Assembly (NCBI RefSeq): GCF_009834225.1
Contig: NZ_CP047176.1
Coordinates: 682,001 to 746,000, forward strand
Direction: 5' to 3'
From: Rathayibacter sp. VKM Ac-2759
GTDB lineage: Bacteria > Actinomycetota > Actinomycetes > Actinomycetales > Microbacteriaceae
Length of the DNA: 64,000 nt
Under the pieces are notes generated by a model, which searched no databases, had not been told where the DNA came from, and saw only the letters and a program-made list of their open reading frames with translations. A program made the translations under genes and the position numbers. Shown here piece after piece: positions 52,654-61,440 of this stretch (within the stretch, counting starts at the first letter, position 1; every line of letters starts with the position of its first letter).

Positions 52654-53682
52654 GTGGCCCGCACTCCCGACACGCGCGTCACCCTCGACGCGGTCGCCGC
52701 GCGAGCCGGAGTCTCGAAGGCCACGGCCTCGAAGGTGCTCAACGGCCGCCCCGGCGCCTCGCCGACCACCCGCGCCCGGGTCGAGGAGGCGCTGCGCGAT
52801 CTCGGCTACACCCCGTCGCCGCGCGCCTCGCGCCTCGGCGGCGGCATCACCGTCGTCTTCGACACCCTGCTCAGCCTCTACTCGCTGCGCATCCTCGAGG
52901 GCGTGGTCGGAGGCGCGCAGCGCGAACGCGTCGACGTCACGACAGGCGTCCTCGCGCCCGGCGAGTCGGCGGAGGAGGGGCTGCGGTTCGACCGCGCCTT
53001 CGTCCGCTCGGTCGCGGCCAAGGGGCACCTCGGCATCCTCGCCGTCACGACCGCCATCGACGCCCGCCTCGTCGCCGCCTGCGCGGAGGCGTCGCTCCCG
53101 CTCGTCGCGGTCGACGCGCCCAACCCGCTCGACCCCTCCGTCGTGAGCATCGGCTCGAACCACTGGGTCGGCGGGCAGCAGTCGACCGAGCACCTCGTCT
53201 CGCTCGGGCACAGCCGGATCGCCTTCGTCGGCGGCGACGCCCGCAACCCGGGCCTGCGCGCCCGCTACGGCGGCTACCGCGAGGCGCTCGCCGCCGCGGG
53301 CCTCGCCGAGGATCAGGCCCTCGTCTCGGAGCACGGCATGGGATCCGCCGAGCGGATCGTGCCGGAGCTCCTCGCACTGGCCGACCCGCCGACCGCCGTC
53401 GTCGCGACCAACGACATCGACGCGTTCCAGGCGATCCGCGCGGCCGTGTCGCTCGGGCTCAGCGTCCCGGCCGACCTCAGCGTGATGGGCTACGACGACA
53501 CCTTCGCCGTGCTGCCCACGGCGCCCCTGCTCTCCACCGTCCGGACCCCGATGCACGACATCGGGCGCCTCGCCGTCGACACCCTCGTCCGGATGCACGA
53601 CGGCATCGCGCCGATCTCGCACCGCATCGAGCTCGCGACGACCCTCGTCGTCCGCGAGTCGACGGCGCCGCCGCGCTCCTGA
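52654..53682 (+). CDS. LacI family transcriptional regulator of the amine-oxidase operon
   Basis: A 342-residue regulator with HTH (VTLDAVAARAGVSKATASKV, then LNGRPGASPTTRARVEEALR) and a sensor domain ending GYDDTFAVLPTAPLLSTVRT. GTG 52654 is preferred over GTG 52621 because GAAAGG lies about 6 bases before it and the earlier codon overlaps the -10-like TAGTGT. It likely represses itself and the divergent operon. It ends two bases from the convergent membrane-protein gene. Confidence 0.9.
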   Translation: MARTPDTRVTLDAVAARAGVSKATASKVLNGRPGASPTTRARVEEALRDLGYTPSPRASRLGGGITVVFDTLLSLYSLRILEGVVGGAQRERVDVTTGVLAPGESAEEGLRFDRAFVRSVAAKGHLGILAVTTAIDARLVAACAEASLPLVAVDAPNPLDPSVVSIGSNHWVGGQQSTEHLVSLGHSRIAFVGGDARNPGLRARYGGYREALAAAGLAEDQALVSEHGMGSAERIVPELLALADPPTAVVATNDIDAFQAIRAAVSLGLSVPADLSVMGYDDTFAVLPTAPLLSTVRTPMHDIGRLAVDTLVRMHDGIAPISHRIELATTLVVRESTAPPRS

Positions 53683-53684
53683 GC

Positions 53685-54683
53685 TCAGGCCCTCGACGCC
53701 CGGCGCACGCCGATCAGCACGACGAGGCGGAGGAAGCCGACCAGCGCTGCGCCGACGAGCGCCGCGAACAGCAGCACCACACCGAGACCGGCGACCCAGG
53801 TCGTCTCTCCCGAGGCCCCCTGGATCAGGAACTCGAGGCAGAACAGCGCGAGACCGGTGTACGCGAGCACGAGCACGATGATCGTCCCCGGCCGCATCAG
53901 GCGCTGCCGCGGTGTGCGCCAGAGTGCGGGGGGCTCGAACGCGCGCCGGAAGAGGCGGAGGGTCAGCGTCCCGACCAGCCCGACGAGGGCCGTGCCGATG
54001 AGGACGATGCCCGCCTCGCCGATCCCCGAGACGGAGGAGCCGGCCAGCGAGACGACGAGCGCGACGCCCACGAAGAGGGCACCGAGCACTCCCGCACCCA
54101 TCGCCGCGTACATCCCGAAGCCGCCGCGCACCACGCTCTCCTGCTCGGGCTGAGCCTCGAGTGGGGCGTCGACCACCCGATGCGGGGCGGCGGGGCGGGC
54201 GGGGGCCGCGGCGGTCGGGCCGGGGAGCGCTCCCTGCGTCTCCACGATGTTCTCGCGCACGGGGATGTAGCGCAGCGGCGCATCGATCCGCACGTCGGGT
54301 CGGCCGCGGACCACGACGGTGGCACCGACGCCGACCGTCCGGGGAAGCACGCACGGGGCGAGCATCATCGTGTCGCCGGACGCCAGCGACCACTCCGCCG
54401 CCCGCGGCTCGGTGCCGTACCACTCGCCCGCGTGGGCGCCGCCCAGCGTGATCGTGATCGGCCGCCCGTCGACGAACGTCGAGGGCTCGAGGTCCGTCCG
54501 GCCGAGGTTCCGCACCGTCGCCGACACGCGCCACCAGTCGTCGCCCGCGTGCGACAGGCGCACCTCGACGTCGACCAGCGAGGCGGGCTTCGCGCGCCGC
54601 CGCCCGACCACGACGACCACGACCGCCGCGATCGCGACGAGCAGGCCGCCCAGCAGGCCGACGAGGGCGACGATGATCTCCAT
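53685..54683 (-). CDS. Membrane protein with N-terminal anchor and four C-terminal helices
   Basis: A 332-residue protein not recognised as a named family. An N-terminal helix (IIVALVGLLGGLLVAIAAVV) is followed by a beta-rich domain of about 130 residues (SLVDVEVRLSHAGDDWWRVS, TITLGGAHAGEWYG) and a Pro/Ala linker. About four hydrophobic helices (GMYAAMGAGVLGALFVGVAL onwards) close it. ATG 54683 gives the anchor directly; upstream in-frame residues are unstructured. It is divergent from the vWA/tubulin-like operon and could be part of the same membrane system (inference from position only). Confidence 0.75.
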   Translation of the reverse strand: MEIIVALVGLLGGLLVAIAAVVVVVVGRRRAKPASLVDVEVRLSHAGDDWWRVSATVRNLGRTDLEPSTFVDGRPITITLGGAHAGEWYGTEPRAAEWSLASGDTMMLAPCVLPRTVGVGATVVVRGRPDVRIDAPLRYIPVRENIVETQGALPGPTAAAPARPAAPHRVVDAPLEAQPEQESVVRGGFGMYAAMGAGVLGALFVGVALVVSLAGSSVSGIGEAGIVLIGTALVGLVGTLTLRLFRRAFEPPALWRTPRQRLMRPGTIIVLVLAYTGLALFCLEFLIQGASGETTWVAGLGVVLLFAALVGAALVGFLRLVVLIGVRRASRA

Positions 54684-54842
54684 CCGCCCAGTGAAGCAGA
54701 CACCTCGCGCACGGCTCGGGTCGGCACCGTCTGCGCCGGTCCTCGCCCGCACCGGGGGTTTGGCCCCTCGCGGAGGGTTCTGCATACTGAAGCAGCCGCC
54801 CCCAACAGGGAGCGTTCAGCTGCGACAGCGGAGGGTGGAGCG

Positions 54843-55247
54843 GTGTCGACCGTGCGCAACCGGGCCCCCGCCGCCCGCCGGACCGCCAGCCCCCTGCCTC
54901 TCTGGCTGGGCGCGGCGGGTCTTGTGGCGAGCCTGGCGCTGGCTATCCTGGCCGCCTCGACGGCCGCGGCGCCCGTGCGCGTGCTCGGCGTCCCACTGCC
55001 CCTGGTCCGCGGTGGCGCGGTGTGGATGAGCGCCGTCGGCTACCTGCTCACTCCGCTGCTCGTGTTCCTCGCGGCTGGGTGGGACCTCTCCTCCCAGCGC
55101 GCGAACAGCCTCCGCGATGCGCGGCGCTTCGCCCCCGATCCGCGGCTGACGCGCTGGCTGCTGTGGCTGTCGGGAGCGGCGCTCCTGCTCGGTGCGTGGC
55201 ACATCCTCAACATCAGCGTCCCGGTGTCCGAGTGGCTCGGCCTGTGA
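54843..55247 (+). CDS. Small membrane protein at the head of the vWA/tubulin-like operon
   Basis: A 134-residue protein with three hydrophobic helices (PLWLGAAGLVASLALAILAA, VGYLLTPLLVFLAAGWDLS, WLLWLSGAALLLGAWHILNI). GGAGGGTGGA precedes the GTG at 54843. The frame is open far upstream but that part is antisense to the neighbouring gene. Its stop overlaps the next start by four bases, so it is coupled to the vWA gene. No family is known to me. Confidence 0.72.
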   Translation: MSTVRNRAPAARRTASPLPLWLGAAGLVASLALAILAASTAAAPVRVLGVPLPLVRGGAVWMSAVGYLLTPLLVFLAAGWDLSSQRANSLRDARRFAPDPRLTRWLLWLSGAALLLGAWHILNISVPVSEWLGL

Positions 55248-58000
55248 TCCGCCGCGCGCTCGCGGTCGTCGTCACCGCGCTCCTCCTCGTCCTGGGCTTC
55301 GGAGCCGCGGCGCAGGCTCAGACGACCGCCTCCTCCGCCTCGCTCACCGACATCGGGCGCGGGGCGATCGAGGACCTCCGCACGTGCCTCTCCTCCTCCG
55401 ACGTCCTCAACGTCTACTACCTCGTCGACAACTCCGGCTCGCTGAACACCGGCGGCGACGACGATCGCGGATCCGATCCCGATGTCGCCCGCGCCGACAT
55501 CCTCGCGGGCAGCCTCGCCGAGCTCGGCGGCCTGCGCGAGGACCTCACCGTCAACTGGGGCGCCGCCTTCTTCAGCCGCGCCTTCGAGCCGGCCGTCGAC
55601 TGGCAGCAGTGGACCGGCGACAGCCCGGCGGCGCTCGCCGACACCATCCGCGCCAAGACCCCGGGCGGTGGCACCAACTGGCTCGCCGGCCTCCAGGGCG
55701 TGCAGTCGGCGCTGCAGAGCCAGCCGAGCGCCGGCTCCGCCTGCCAGCTCGTCGTCTGGCTGACCGACGGTGAGATCGACCTCGGCTCGGCCCAGGCGAC
55801 GGCCGACGCGACCAACGCCCTCTGCGGCGCGCGCATCGACCCCGACGGCGCCGAGCCCGGCGGCTTCGGCGTGCTCGCCGCGCTCCGCCAGGCGGGAGTC
55901 GTCGTGATCGGCACGCTCCTCGCCGACGGCGATCAGCGCGAGGAGGCCCGTGTGATGTGGCCGCTCGTCGAGGGCAGCGGGGTGTACGGAGGCGGCACCG
56001 CCACCTGCGGACCCGCGACGGCACCCGAGGGCTCCGTCCGCGGCGCGGTGGTCGACGCCTCCGATCCCGCCGCCCTCGCCTCCGTCTTCCTCGAGCTCGG
56101 CGCCCGCATCGCCGGCGGCTCGCAGCAGGCCCTCGCCGCCGACGGTACCTTCTGGATCGACGCGGGCGTCTCGCGCATCCAGGCCGTCGTCACCGATCCC
56201 GCATGGACGCTGCAGCCGCCCGCCGGCTCCGGGCTCGGCACCCTCTCGGCGGCCTCGCCCGAGGTGCAGGTCAGCGGCTCGTCGGGGGCGCAGCTCGTGC
56301 AGCTCACCGTCGACCGCCCCGAGCTGCAGGGCCAGTGGACCCTCACCGGTGCCGACAGCGTCTTCTCGTTCAGCGACCTCCGCATCGTCTTCGACGACGC
56401 CAACCGGGTCGAGCGCGCCGAGGACGGCTCGCTCGCCGCCAGCCTGACCGCCCGGGTCGAGCGCGCCGACGGCTCCGCGGCCGACCTCTCGGTCTTCGGG
56501 CAGGCCGTCTTCACCGCGACCGCGACCGCCGACGGCACCACCACGGCACTGCCCGACGCCCGCATCGACGCGGCGACCGGAGTCATCACCGTGCCGCTGC
56601 CCGCCGACGTGACGGCCTCCGAGATCCTCGTCACCGCCTCCGTCGACCCGCTGACCACCGCGGCGCACCAGGTCGCTCTCGCCCCCGTCACCACGCAGCA
56701 GACGGTCACCACGGTGCTGCCCGCCGCGTTCCCGAGCGTCTCGTCGCCGGTCGTGCTCTCCGAGCTCACCGGGGCCGAGGGCCGGGCGGAGGGGACCCTC
56801 GCGATCCAGGGACCGGCCGCGGGCGGCGACGGCCAGGTCTGCGTGACGGATCCGCCCACCGTCACGAGCGACAACGCCGACCGCGCGGACAGCTGGGTGT
56901 GGACCTTCACCGACGCCTCGGGAGCGGCCCTCGCGCCCGGCGCCTGCGTCACCGTCGCCCAGGGCGCCTCCGCCGCTCTCACGGTGACCGCCGAGAACCC
57001 CGTCGCCGCCGACTCCTCCGTCACCGCGACCCTCCCGCTCGACATCCGCACCGCCGCCGGCAGCAGCGCGCCGCAGACGGTCGCGCTCTCGTTCCCGTCG
57101 ACCTTCCCCGTCAACGCCGCCGCGATCGGCCTCGTCTCGCTGGTGCTGCTCCTGCTCGGGGTGCTCCTCCCGCTCCTGCTGCTGTGGCTGTTCAACCGCC
57201 GCAACACCCGGATCGCGATGGAGGGCTCGTTCCAGCGCGGCACGATCCCGGTCGAGATCACGCCCGAGGGGGTCCGCGCCGCGCCGACGGCGACGCGCCT
57301 CGACGAGCGCTTCCGCTACCTCCGCAGCGAGACCGGCGTGCGCGAGCTCGCCGACCCCGAGCTGGGGCGCCTGCGCGCGCACGTCCCGTGGTGGCCGCTG
57401 AAGGCGCCGAGCTACCGGGTCGGTCCGCCCGCGAACGGCGTCGTCATCGCCTCCCGCACCGGCACGCGCAGCACCTCGGCGGGCCGGCCGCTCGCCGACG
57501 GCGGAGTCGCGTTCACCTCCCTCCCGCTCGACGCCTTCTGGGCGATCGTCGTCCCGGAGCAGGAGCTCGACCGCCCGCGCGGCGACGACCCCGTCCGCGC
57601 GACCGCCGTGCTCTACCACCGTGTCGACCGCGACGACGAGGGGCAGTACGACCGCCGCCTCGACGACCTGCTCCGGGACTCCGGCGCCCCCGCCTGGGTC
57701 ACCGTCGACACCCTCCGCCGCGAGCGGGCGGCGAAGCGCCCCGAGCCCCAGGAGCCGCCGAGGCCCCCGGCCCCCCGCGACGGCCCCCGGCGCGCAGCAG
57801 CGTGCCCACCCGGCCGGTCTCGCCCCCGCGACCCGGCACACCGCCTCCGCGACCCGGCGGCGCCCCGGCCGCCCCGGCTCGCCGCCGCCCCCCCCCCGCC
57901 CCGGAGGCGCCACACCGCCTCCGCCGCCCGGCCGCTCCGGCCCCCGGACCCCACCGCCCCGCGGCCGCTGACAGCGGCCCTCCCCACCTCGGTCGCGTGA
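55244..58000 (+). CDS. Exported von Willebrand A domain membrane protein
   Basis: A 918-residue protein as read. A signal peptide (ALAVVVTALLLVLGFGAAAQ, then AQ) leads to a vWA domain at about 50-260 with an intact MIDAS: DNSGS (62-66), GGGTNWLAGL and WLTDGEIDLG. Beta-rich segments follow, then a membrane helix near 622-650 (AIGLVSLVLLLLGVLLPLLL), putting the last 270 residues in the cytoplasm. A cytoplasmic beta domain with RVGPPANGVVIASRTGTRST precedes a low-complexity Pro/Arg tail. The tail includes a C10 run (57888-57897) and drifts between frames; an alternative frame would end at 57971, so the last 80 residues are doubtful. It lies 36 bases before the tubulin-like gene. Confidence 0.82.
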   Translation: MIRRALAVVVTALLLVLGFGAAAQAQTTASSASLTDIGRGAIEDLRTCLSSSDVLNVYYLVDNSGSLNTGGDDDRGSDPDVARADILAGSLAELGGLREDLTVNWGAAFFSRAFEPAVDWQQWTGDSPAALADTIRAKTPGGGTNWLAGLQGVQSALQSQPSAGSACQLVVWLTDGEIDLGSAQATADATNALCGARIDPDGAEPGGFGVLAALRQAGVVVIGTLLADGDQREEARVMWPLVEGSGVYGGGTATCGPATAPEGSVRGAVVDASDPAALASVFLELGARIAGGSQQALAADGTFWIDAGVSRIQAVVTDPAWTLQPPAGSGLGTLSAASPEVQVSGSSGAQLVQLTVDRPELQGQWTLTGADSVFSFSDLRIVFDDANRVERAEDGSLAASLTARVERADGSAADLSVFGQAVFTATATADGTTTALPDARIDAATGVITVPLPADVTASEILVTASVDPLTTAAHQVALAPVTTQQTVTTVLPAAFPSVSSPVVLSELTGAEGRAEGTLAIQGPAAGGDGQVCVTDPPTVTSDNADRADSWVWTFTDASGAALAPGACVTVAQGASAALTVTAENPVAADSSVTATLPLDIRTAAGSSAPQTVALSFPSTFPVNAAAIGLVSLVLLLLGVLLPLLLLWLFNRRNTRIAMEGSFQRGTIPVEITPEGVRAAPTATRLDERFRYLRSETGVRELADPELGRLRAHVPWWPLKAPSYRVGPPANGVVIASRTGTRSTSAGRPLADGGVAFTSLPLDAFWAIVVPEQELDRPRGDDPVRATAVLYHRVDRDDEGQYDRRLDDLLRDSGAPAWVTVDTLRRERAAKRPEPQEPPRPPAPRDGPRRAAACPPGRSRPRDPAHRLRDPAAPRPPRLAAAPPPPRRRHTASAARPLRPPDPTAPRPLTAALPTSVA

Positions 58001-58036
58001 CAGCGACCTCCTGCGACACGACGAAAGCAGATCCTC

Positions 58037-61000
58037 ATGCTCAGACCCTTCCTCCTCATCGGAGTCGGCGGCTCCGGCGGCAAGACCCTCCGCGGCATCA
58101 AGTACCAGCTCGAGCTCAAGCTCCAGCAGCTCGGCTGGGAGGGCGGCATCCCCGCCGCCTGGCGCTTCCTGCACTTCGACACCCCGACCGTGCAGGACGG
58201 CATGGAGTACCAGGCGCCGTTCCTGCCCCGGCAGGACTACCGCGGGCTCGTCAGCACCGCGGCGACGTTCGACATCGTGCACGGCTCGATCACGAGCGCC
58301 CACTCGACCAACAACGCGATGCGGCACGACATCGAGCGCCAGCTGCCCGACCCGCGCCTGGTGAAGGTCGACGTCACGAAGGGCGCCGGGCAGTACCGCG
58401 CCGTCGGCCGCGCCGTCGCGCTCGCCGCCACGAAGGAGATCGCGCAGGCCGCCCGCACCGCCATCGGCCGCATGAACGACGCGGAGGCGCTCGCCGAGCT
58501 GCAGACGCTCGGCCAGCGCCTGCGCGCCCGCGACGACGGCGGAGACGGCAGCCCGATCGTCATCGTCATCTCGTCGGTCGCCGGCGGCTCGGGAGCGGGC
58601 CAGTTCCTCGACGTGATCGAGATCGTGAAGTCGACCGCCAAGCAGTACCCGTGGTCGAACCAGTTCTTCAGCATGCTCTACGCGCCCGACGTCTTCGATC
58701 AGCTGAACGTCACCGCCGGCATGCCCGGCAACGCGCTCGCCTCGATCTCCGAGACCATGAACGGCTTCTGGACCGACACTCCGTCGCCCGCGACCCTGGA
58801 GCTCCTGCGCACCAAGGGCGTCGCCCCCTCGTACGGCGCCGCGATGGACCGCGTCGGCGCCGCCTACCCGTTCATCGTCGGCCGCAGCAACAGCAAGGTC
58901 ACCTTCGAGGACCAGAACGCCGTCTACGACGCCGTCGCCACCAGCCTCACCGCGTGGATGATCGACGAGCGCGTGCAGGACGACATGATCGCCTACTCCT
59001 CGGGCAACTGGCAGGCCCGCTCGGCCGCCAACGTGCTGCCCGACAACTCAGGCCTGATGAGCCCGGCGCACCACTCGCCCCCCTTCTCCTCGATCGGCTT
59101 CGGCCGCGTGACGCTCGGTCGCGAGCGCTTCCTCGAGTACTCGGCCGAGCGCTTCGCCCGCTCGGCGATCGACCGGATGCTGTTCGCGCACGCCGAGGAG
59201 GATCCGCAGTTCGAGCGGATGACCGAGCGCGAGTACGTCGAGAAGTCGGCCGACAGCGAGTACCAGCGCTTCCTCCGCGAGCTGAGGCTCAACGAGGAGA
59301 CGGCCGAGCACAACGACGTCACCGACGCGCTGCGCGATACCGCCGTTCTCGACCTGATCAAGGCCGAGCTGCAGCGCACGGCCGACGACGAGCTCAGCCG
59401 CCCGGAGTCGCTCGACCGCCAGGGCGGCACCGACATCACCACCTGGACCGACCGCCTGGTCAACGAGTACACGCGCACCAGCCCGCGCCTCCTGCACCGC
59501 GACCGCGAGGCGCGCCAGCAGCGGCTCGACGAGTGGACGCGGACCATGCCCGGCCACATCCTCGAGACCGTGTCGCGCTACGTCGCGCAGGACGGCCTCC
59601 CGGTCGTCGTCGCGATGCTCCGCCGCCTCGAGCGCGGCCTCAAGGGCACCGTCGACGCGCTGCGCATCGACGCGCGCCAGCACGAGGAGTGGGTCGGCAC
59701 GCTGAGCTCCCTCGTCTCCGACGAGCTGCGCACCTCGGCCAACCAGCAGTCGATCCGCCCCGATCAGGAGGCGGTGCAGTTCGCGATCCAGCGGCTCGGC
59801 CAGGCGCTCGAGTGGTCCTCGGAGGCGGCGCTGCGCGACTCCGCGTGGGCCCTGCTCGCCGAGCTGCGCGAGACCTTCCTCGGCCCGCTCGCCGACTACC
59901 TCGACGGCTCCCGCACGGCGCTCCTGCAGCGCGTGCACTCGCGCAAGACGAGCGACGACCGCGAGAACGCCTACGAGTTCTGGCCGCGCCGCGTGGACGA
60001 GGCCGTCCCGCGCAAGTACAGCCCGGCGCCCAACGAGCGGATGCTCATCGAGCCCGAGAAGTACCCGGGCGAGTTCCAGAAGCTGGTGCGCGCCTCGGTC
60101 GAGGGCGACGCGAAGTACCAGGACGCCGTCCTGCGGGTCATCACCGACCAGCTCGTCGGTGTGAGCCCCGACACCGAGTCGGAGGCGGGCGCCTGGTCGC
60201 TCGTCGGCAACCCGCGCACCTGGCGGCCGACCGTGACCGCCGACCCGGCCGTCGCGAACCCGGCCCAGCGCGCCTCCTTCGAGCTCGCCACCGACCCCGA
60301 GACCTACGTGGCCCGGGCCCGCGCGTGGATGAAGCGCGACGGCACCCCGTTCGCCGCCTACATCGGCGAGGACCTGCTCGGCTTCTTCGACCGCGACGTC
60401 CTCCCGCCCGACGTGTTCGCCGCGCGCCGCGACCGCTACCGCGAGCAGCTCCAGGCCGCCCTCGGCGCGAGCGAGCCGCTGGTGAAGCTCAACCCGGCGC
60501 TGCTGCGCGCCGTGCACGGCAAGGCGATCAACCAGGACACGTCGCTCGTGTTCAGCTCGATCCCGTTCCGCGCGGGCACCGAGATGTACGAGGTGACCAA
60601 GGGCGTGCTCGCGCAGATGGGCGTCTGGGACGACGCGACCAGCGAGTCGTGGTTCCAGGACCAGAAGGTCGACGGCATCGAGGTCTTCGCGATGTCGGGC
60701 TTCCCCTACCAGCCGATCGTCATGGACTCCGTGATGGAGCCCATCGCCCGCGGCTGGCTCGCGCAGTCGAACACGCAGGACAGCCGCGAGGCGTTCTGGA
60801 AGTTCAAGCGCGCCCGCCTGCTCGGCGAGAGCATCCCCGCCGACCCGCGCGCCATCGAGTCGATGATCCGCGGCTGGTACGTCGCCAAGGCCCTCGGCCG
60901 CCTCGCCGTCGACTCGTCGCAGGGCGAGAAGGGGCCCAAGCTGTCGGTCTGGGACCCGTCGACGCGCTCCTACGCCGACTTCCCGCACCCGCTGCTCAGC

Positions 61001-61438
61001 GAGCGCAACGCCCGCCCCGCCGACTTCCCCGGCGTCGTGCTGCAGTCGCTCGCCATCGCGATGGCGCTCTGCAACGTCGAGGGCACCCTCGCACCGCTCG
61101 CCGCCTACCGCGTGCTCACCTCGCTCGGCGGCAGCCGCGGCGAGGAGACCGAGCTGGCCGAGTGGCTGCAGAGCGGCGCACTGCCGACCGGTGCGCCGGT
61201 CCCGGAGGCGTCCCGCGCCGGTTCCGCCGACGGCGACCTGGCCTCGCGCCGCGCCGCTGTGCAGGCGTACCTCACGAACGAGCTCGCCCGCTTCGACAGC
61301 GAGATCGTGCAGCAGGACGAGATGGTGTCGGTCTACGACTACCCGGTGACGTGGGAGATGCGGGAGCAGTTCCAGGACGCGATCCGCGCGCTCGTGTCGT
61401 CGGTGCTGTCGACCGGGCCCCGGGACACCGGAGTTTGA
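58037..61438 (+). CDS. Large tubulin/FtsZ-like (Tubulin_2-type) protein
   Basis: A 1133-residue protein. It opens with a Rossmann-type nucleotide loop (PFLLIGVGGSGGKTLRGIKY), and near residues 178-190 carries SSVAGGSGAGQFLDV, a variant of the tubulin signature GGGTGSG. This pairing is the mark of the bacterial 'tubulin-like' family. The remaining about 800 residues are helical and charged and have no motif I can name. It has no signal or membrane segment, so it should act in the cytoplasm, perhaps as a GTP-dependent polymer or switch that contacts the cytoplasmic tails of the flanking membrane proteins (inference). The following gene starts two bases after the stop. Confidence 0.72.
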   Translation: MLRPFLLIGVGGSGGKTLRGIKYQLELKLQQLGWEGGIPAAWRFLHFDTPTVQDGMEYQAPFLPRQDYRGLVSTAATFDIVHGSITSAHSTNNAMRHDIERQLPDPRLVKVDVTKGAGQYRAVGRAVALAATKEIAQAARTAIGRMNDAEALAELQTLGQRLRARDDGGDGSPIVIVISSVAGGSGAGQFLDVIEIVKSTAKQYPWSNQFFSMLYAPDVFDQLNVTAGMPGNALASISETMNGFWTDTPSPATLELLRTKGVAPSYGAAMDRVGAAYPFIVGRSNSKVTFEDQNAVYDAVATSLTAWMIDERVQDDMIAYSSGNWQARSAANVLPDNSGLMSPAHHSPPFSSIGFGRVTLGRERFLEYSAERFARSAIDRMLFAHAEEDPQFERMTEREYVEKSADSEYQRFLRELRLNEETAEHNDVTDALRDTAVLDLIKAELQRTADDELSRPESLDRQGGTDITTWTDRLVNEYTRTSPRLLHRDREARQQRLDEWTRTMPGHILETVSRYVAQDGLPVVVAMLRRLERGLKGTVDALRIDARQHEEWVGTLSSLVSDELRTSANQQSIRPDQEAVQFAIQRLGQALEWSSEAALRDSAWALLAELRETFLGPLADYLDGSRTALLQRVHSRKTSDDRENAYEFWPRRVDEAVPRKYSPAPNERMLIEPEKYPGEFQKLVRASVEGDAKYQDAVLRVITDQLVGVSPDTESEAGAWSLVGNPRTWRPTVTADPAVANPAQRASFELATDPETYVARARAWMKRDGTPFAAYIGEDLLGFFDRDVLPPDVFAARRDRYREQLQAALGASEPLVKLNPALLRAVHGKAINQDTSLVFSSIPFRAGTEMYEVTKGVLAQMGVWDDATSESWFQDQKVDGIEVFAMSGFPYQPIVMDSVMEPIARGWLAQSNTQDSREAFWKFKRARLLGESIPADPRAIESMIRGWYVAKALGRLAVDSSQGEKGPKLSVWDPSTRSYADFPHPLLSERNARPADFPGVVLQSLAIAMALCNVEGTLAPLAAYRVLTSLGGSRGEETELAEWLQSGALPTGAPVPEASRAGSADGDLASRRAAVQAYLTNELARFDSEIVQQDEMVSVYDYPVTWEMREQFQDAIRALVSSVLSTGPRDTGV

Positions 61439-61440
61439 GC

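Noticed and set aside
55040..58327. Long minus-strand open frame (over 1000 codons) opposite the vWA gene
   Set aside because: It is a GC-driven shadow: its translation is Arg/Gly/Glu-rich without family motifs, while the plus strand has a signal peptide, vWA MIDAS and a membrane helix.
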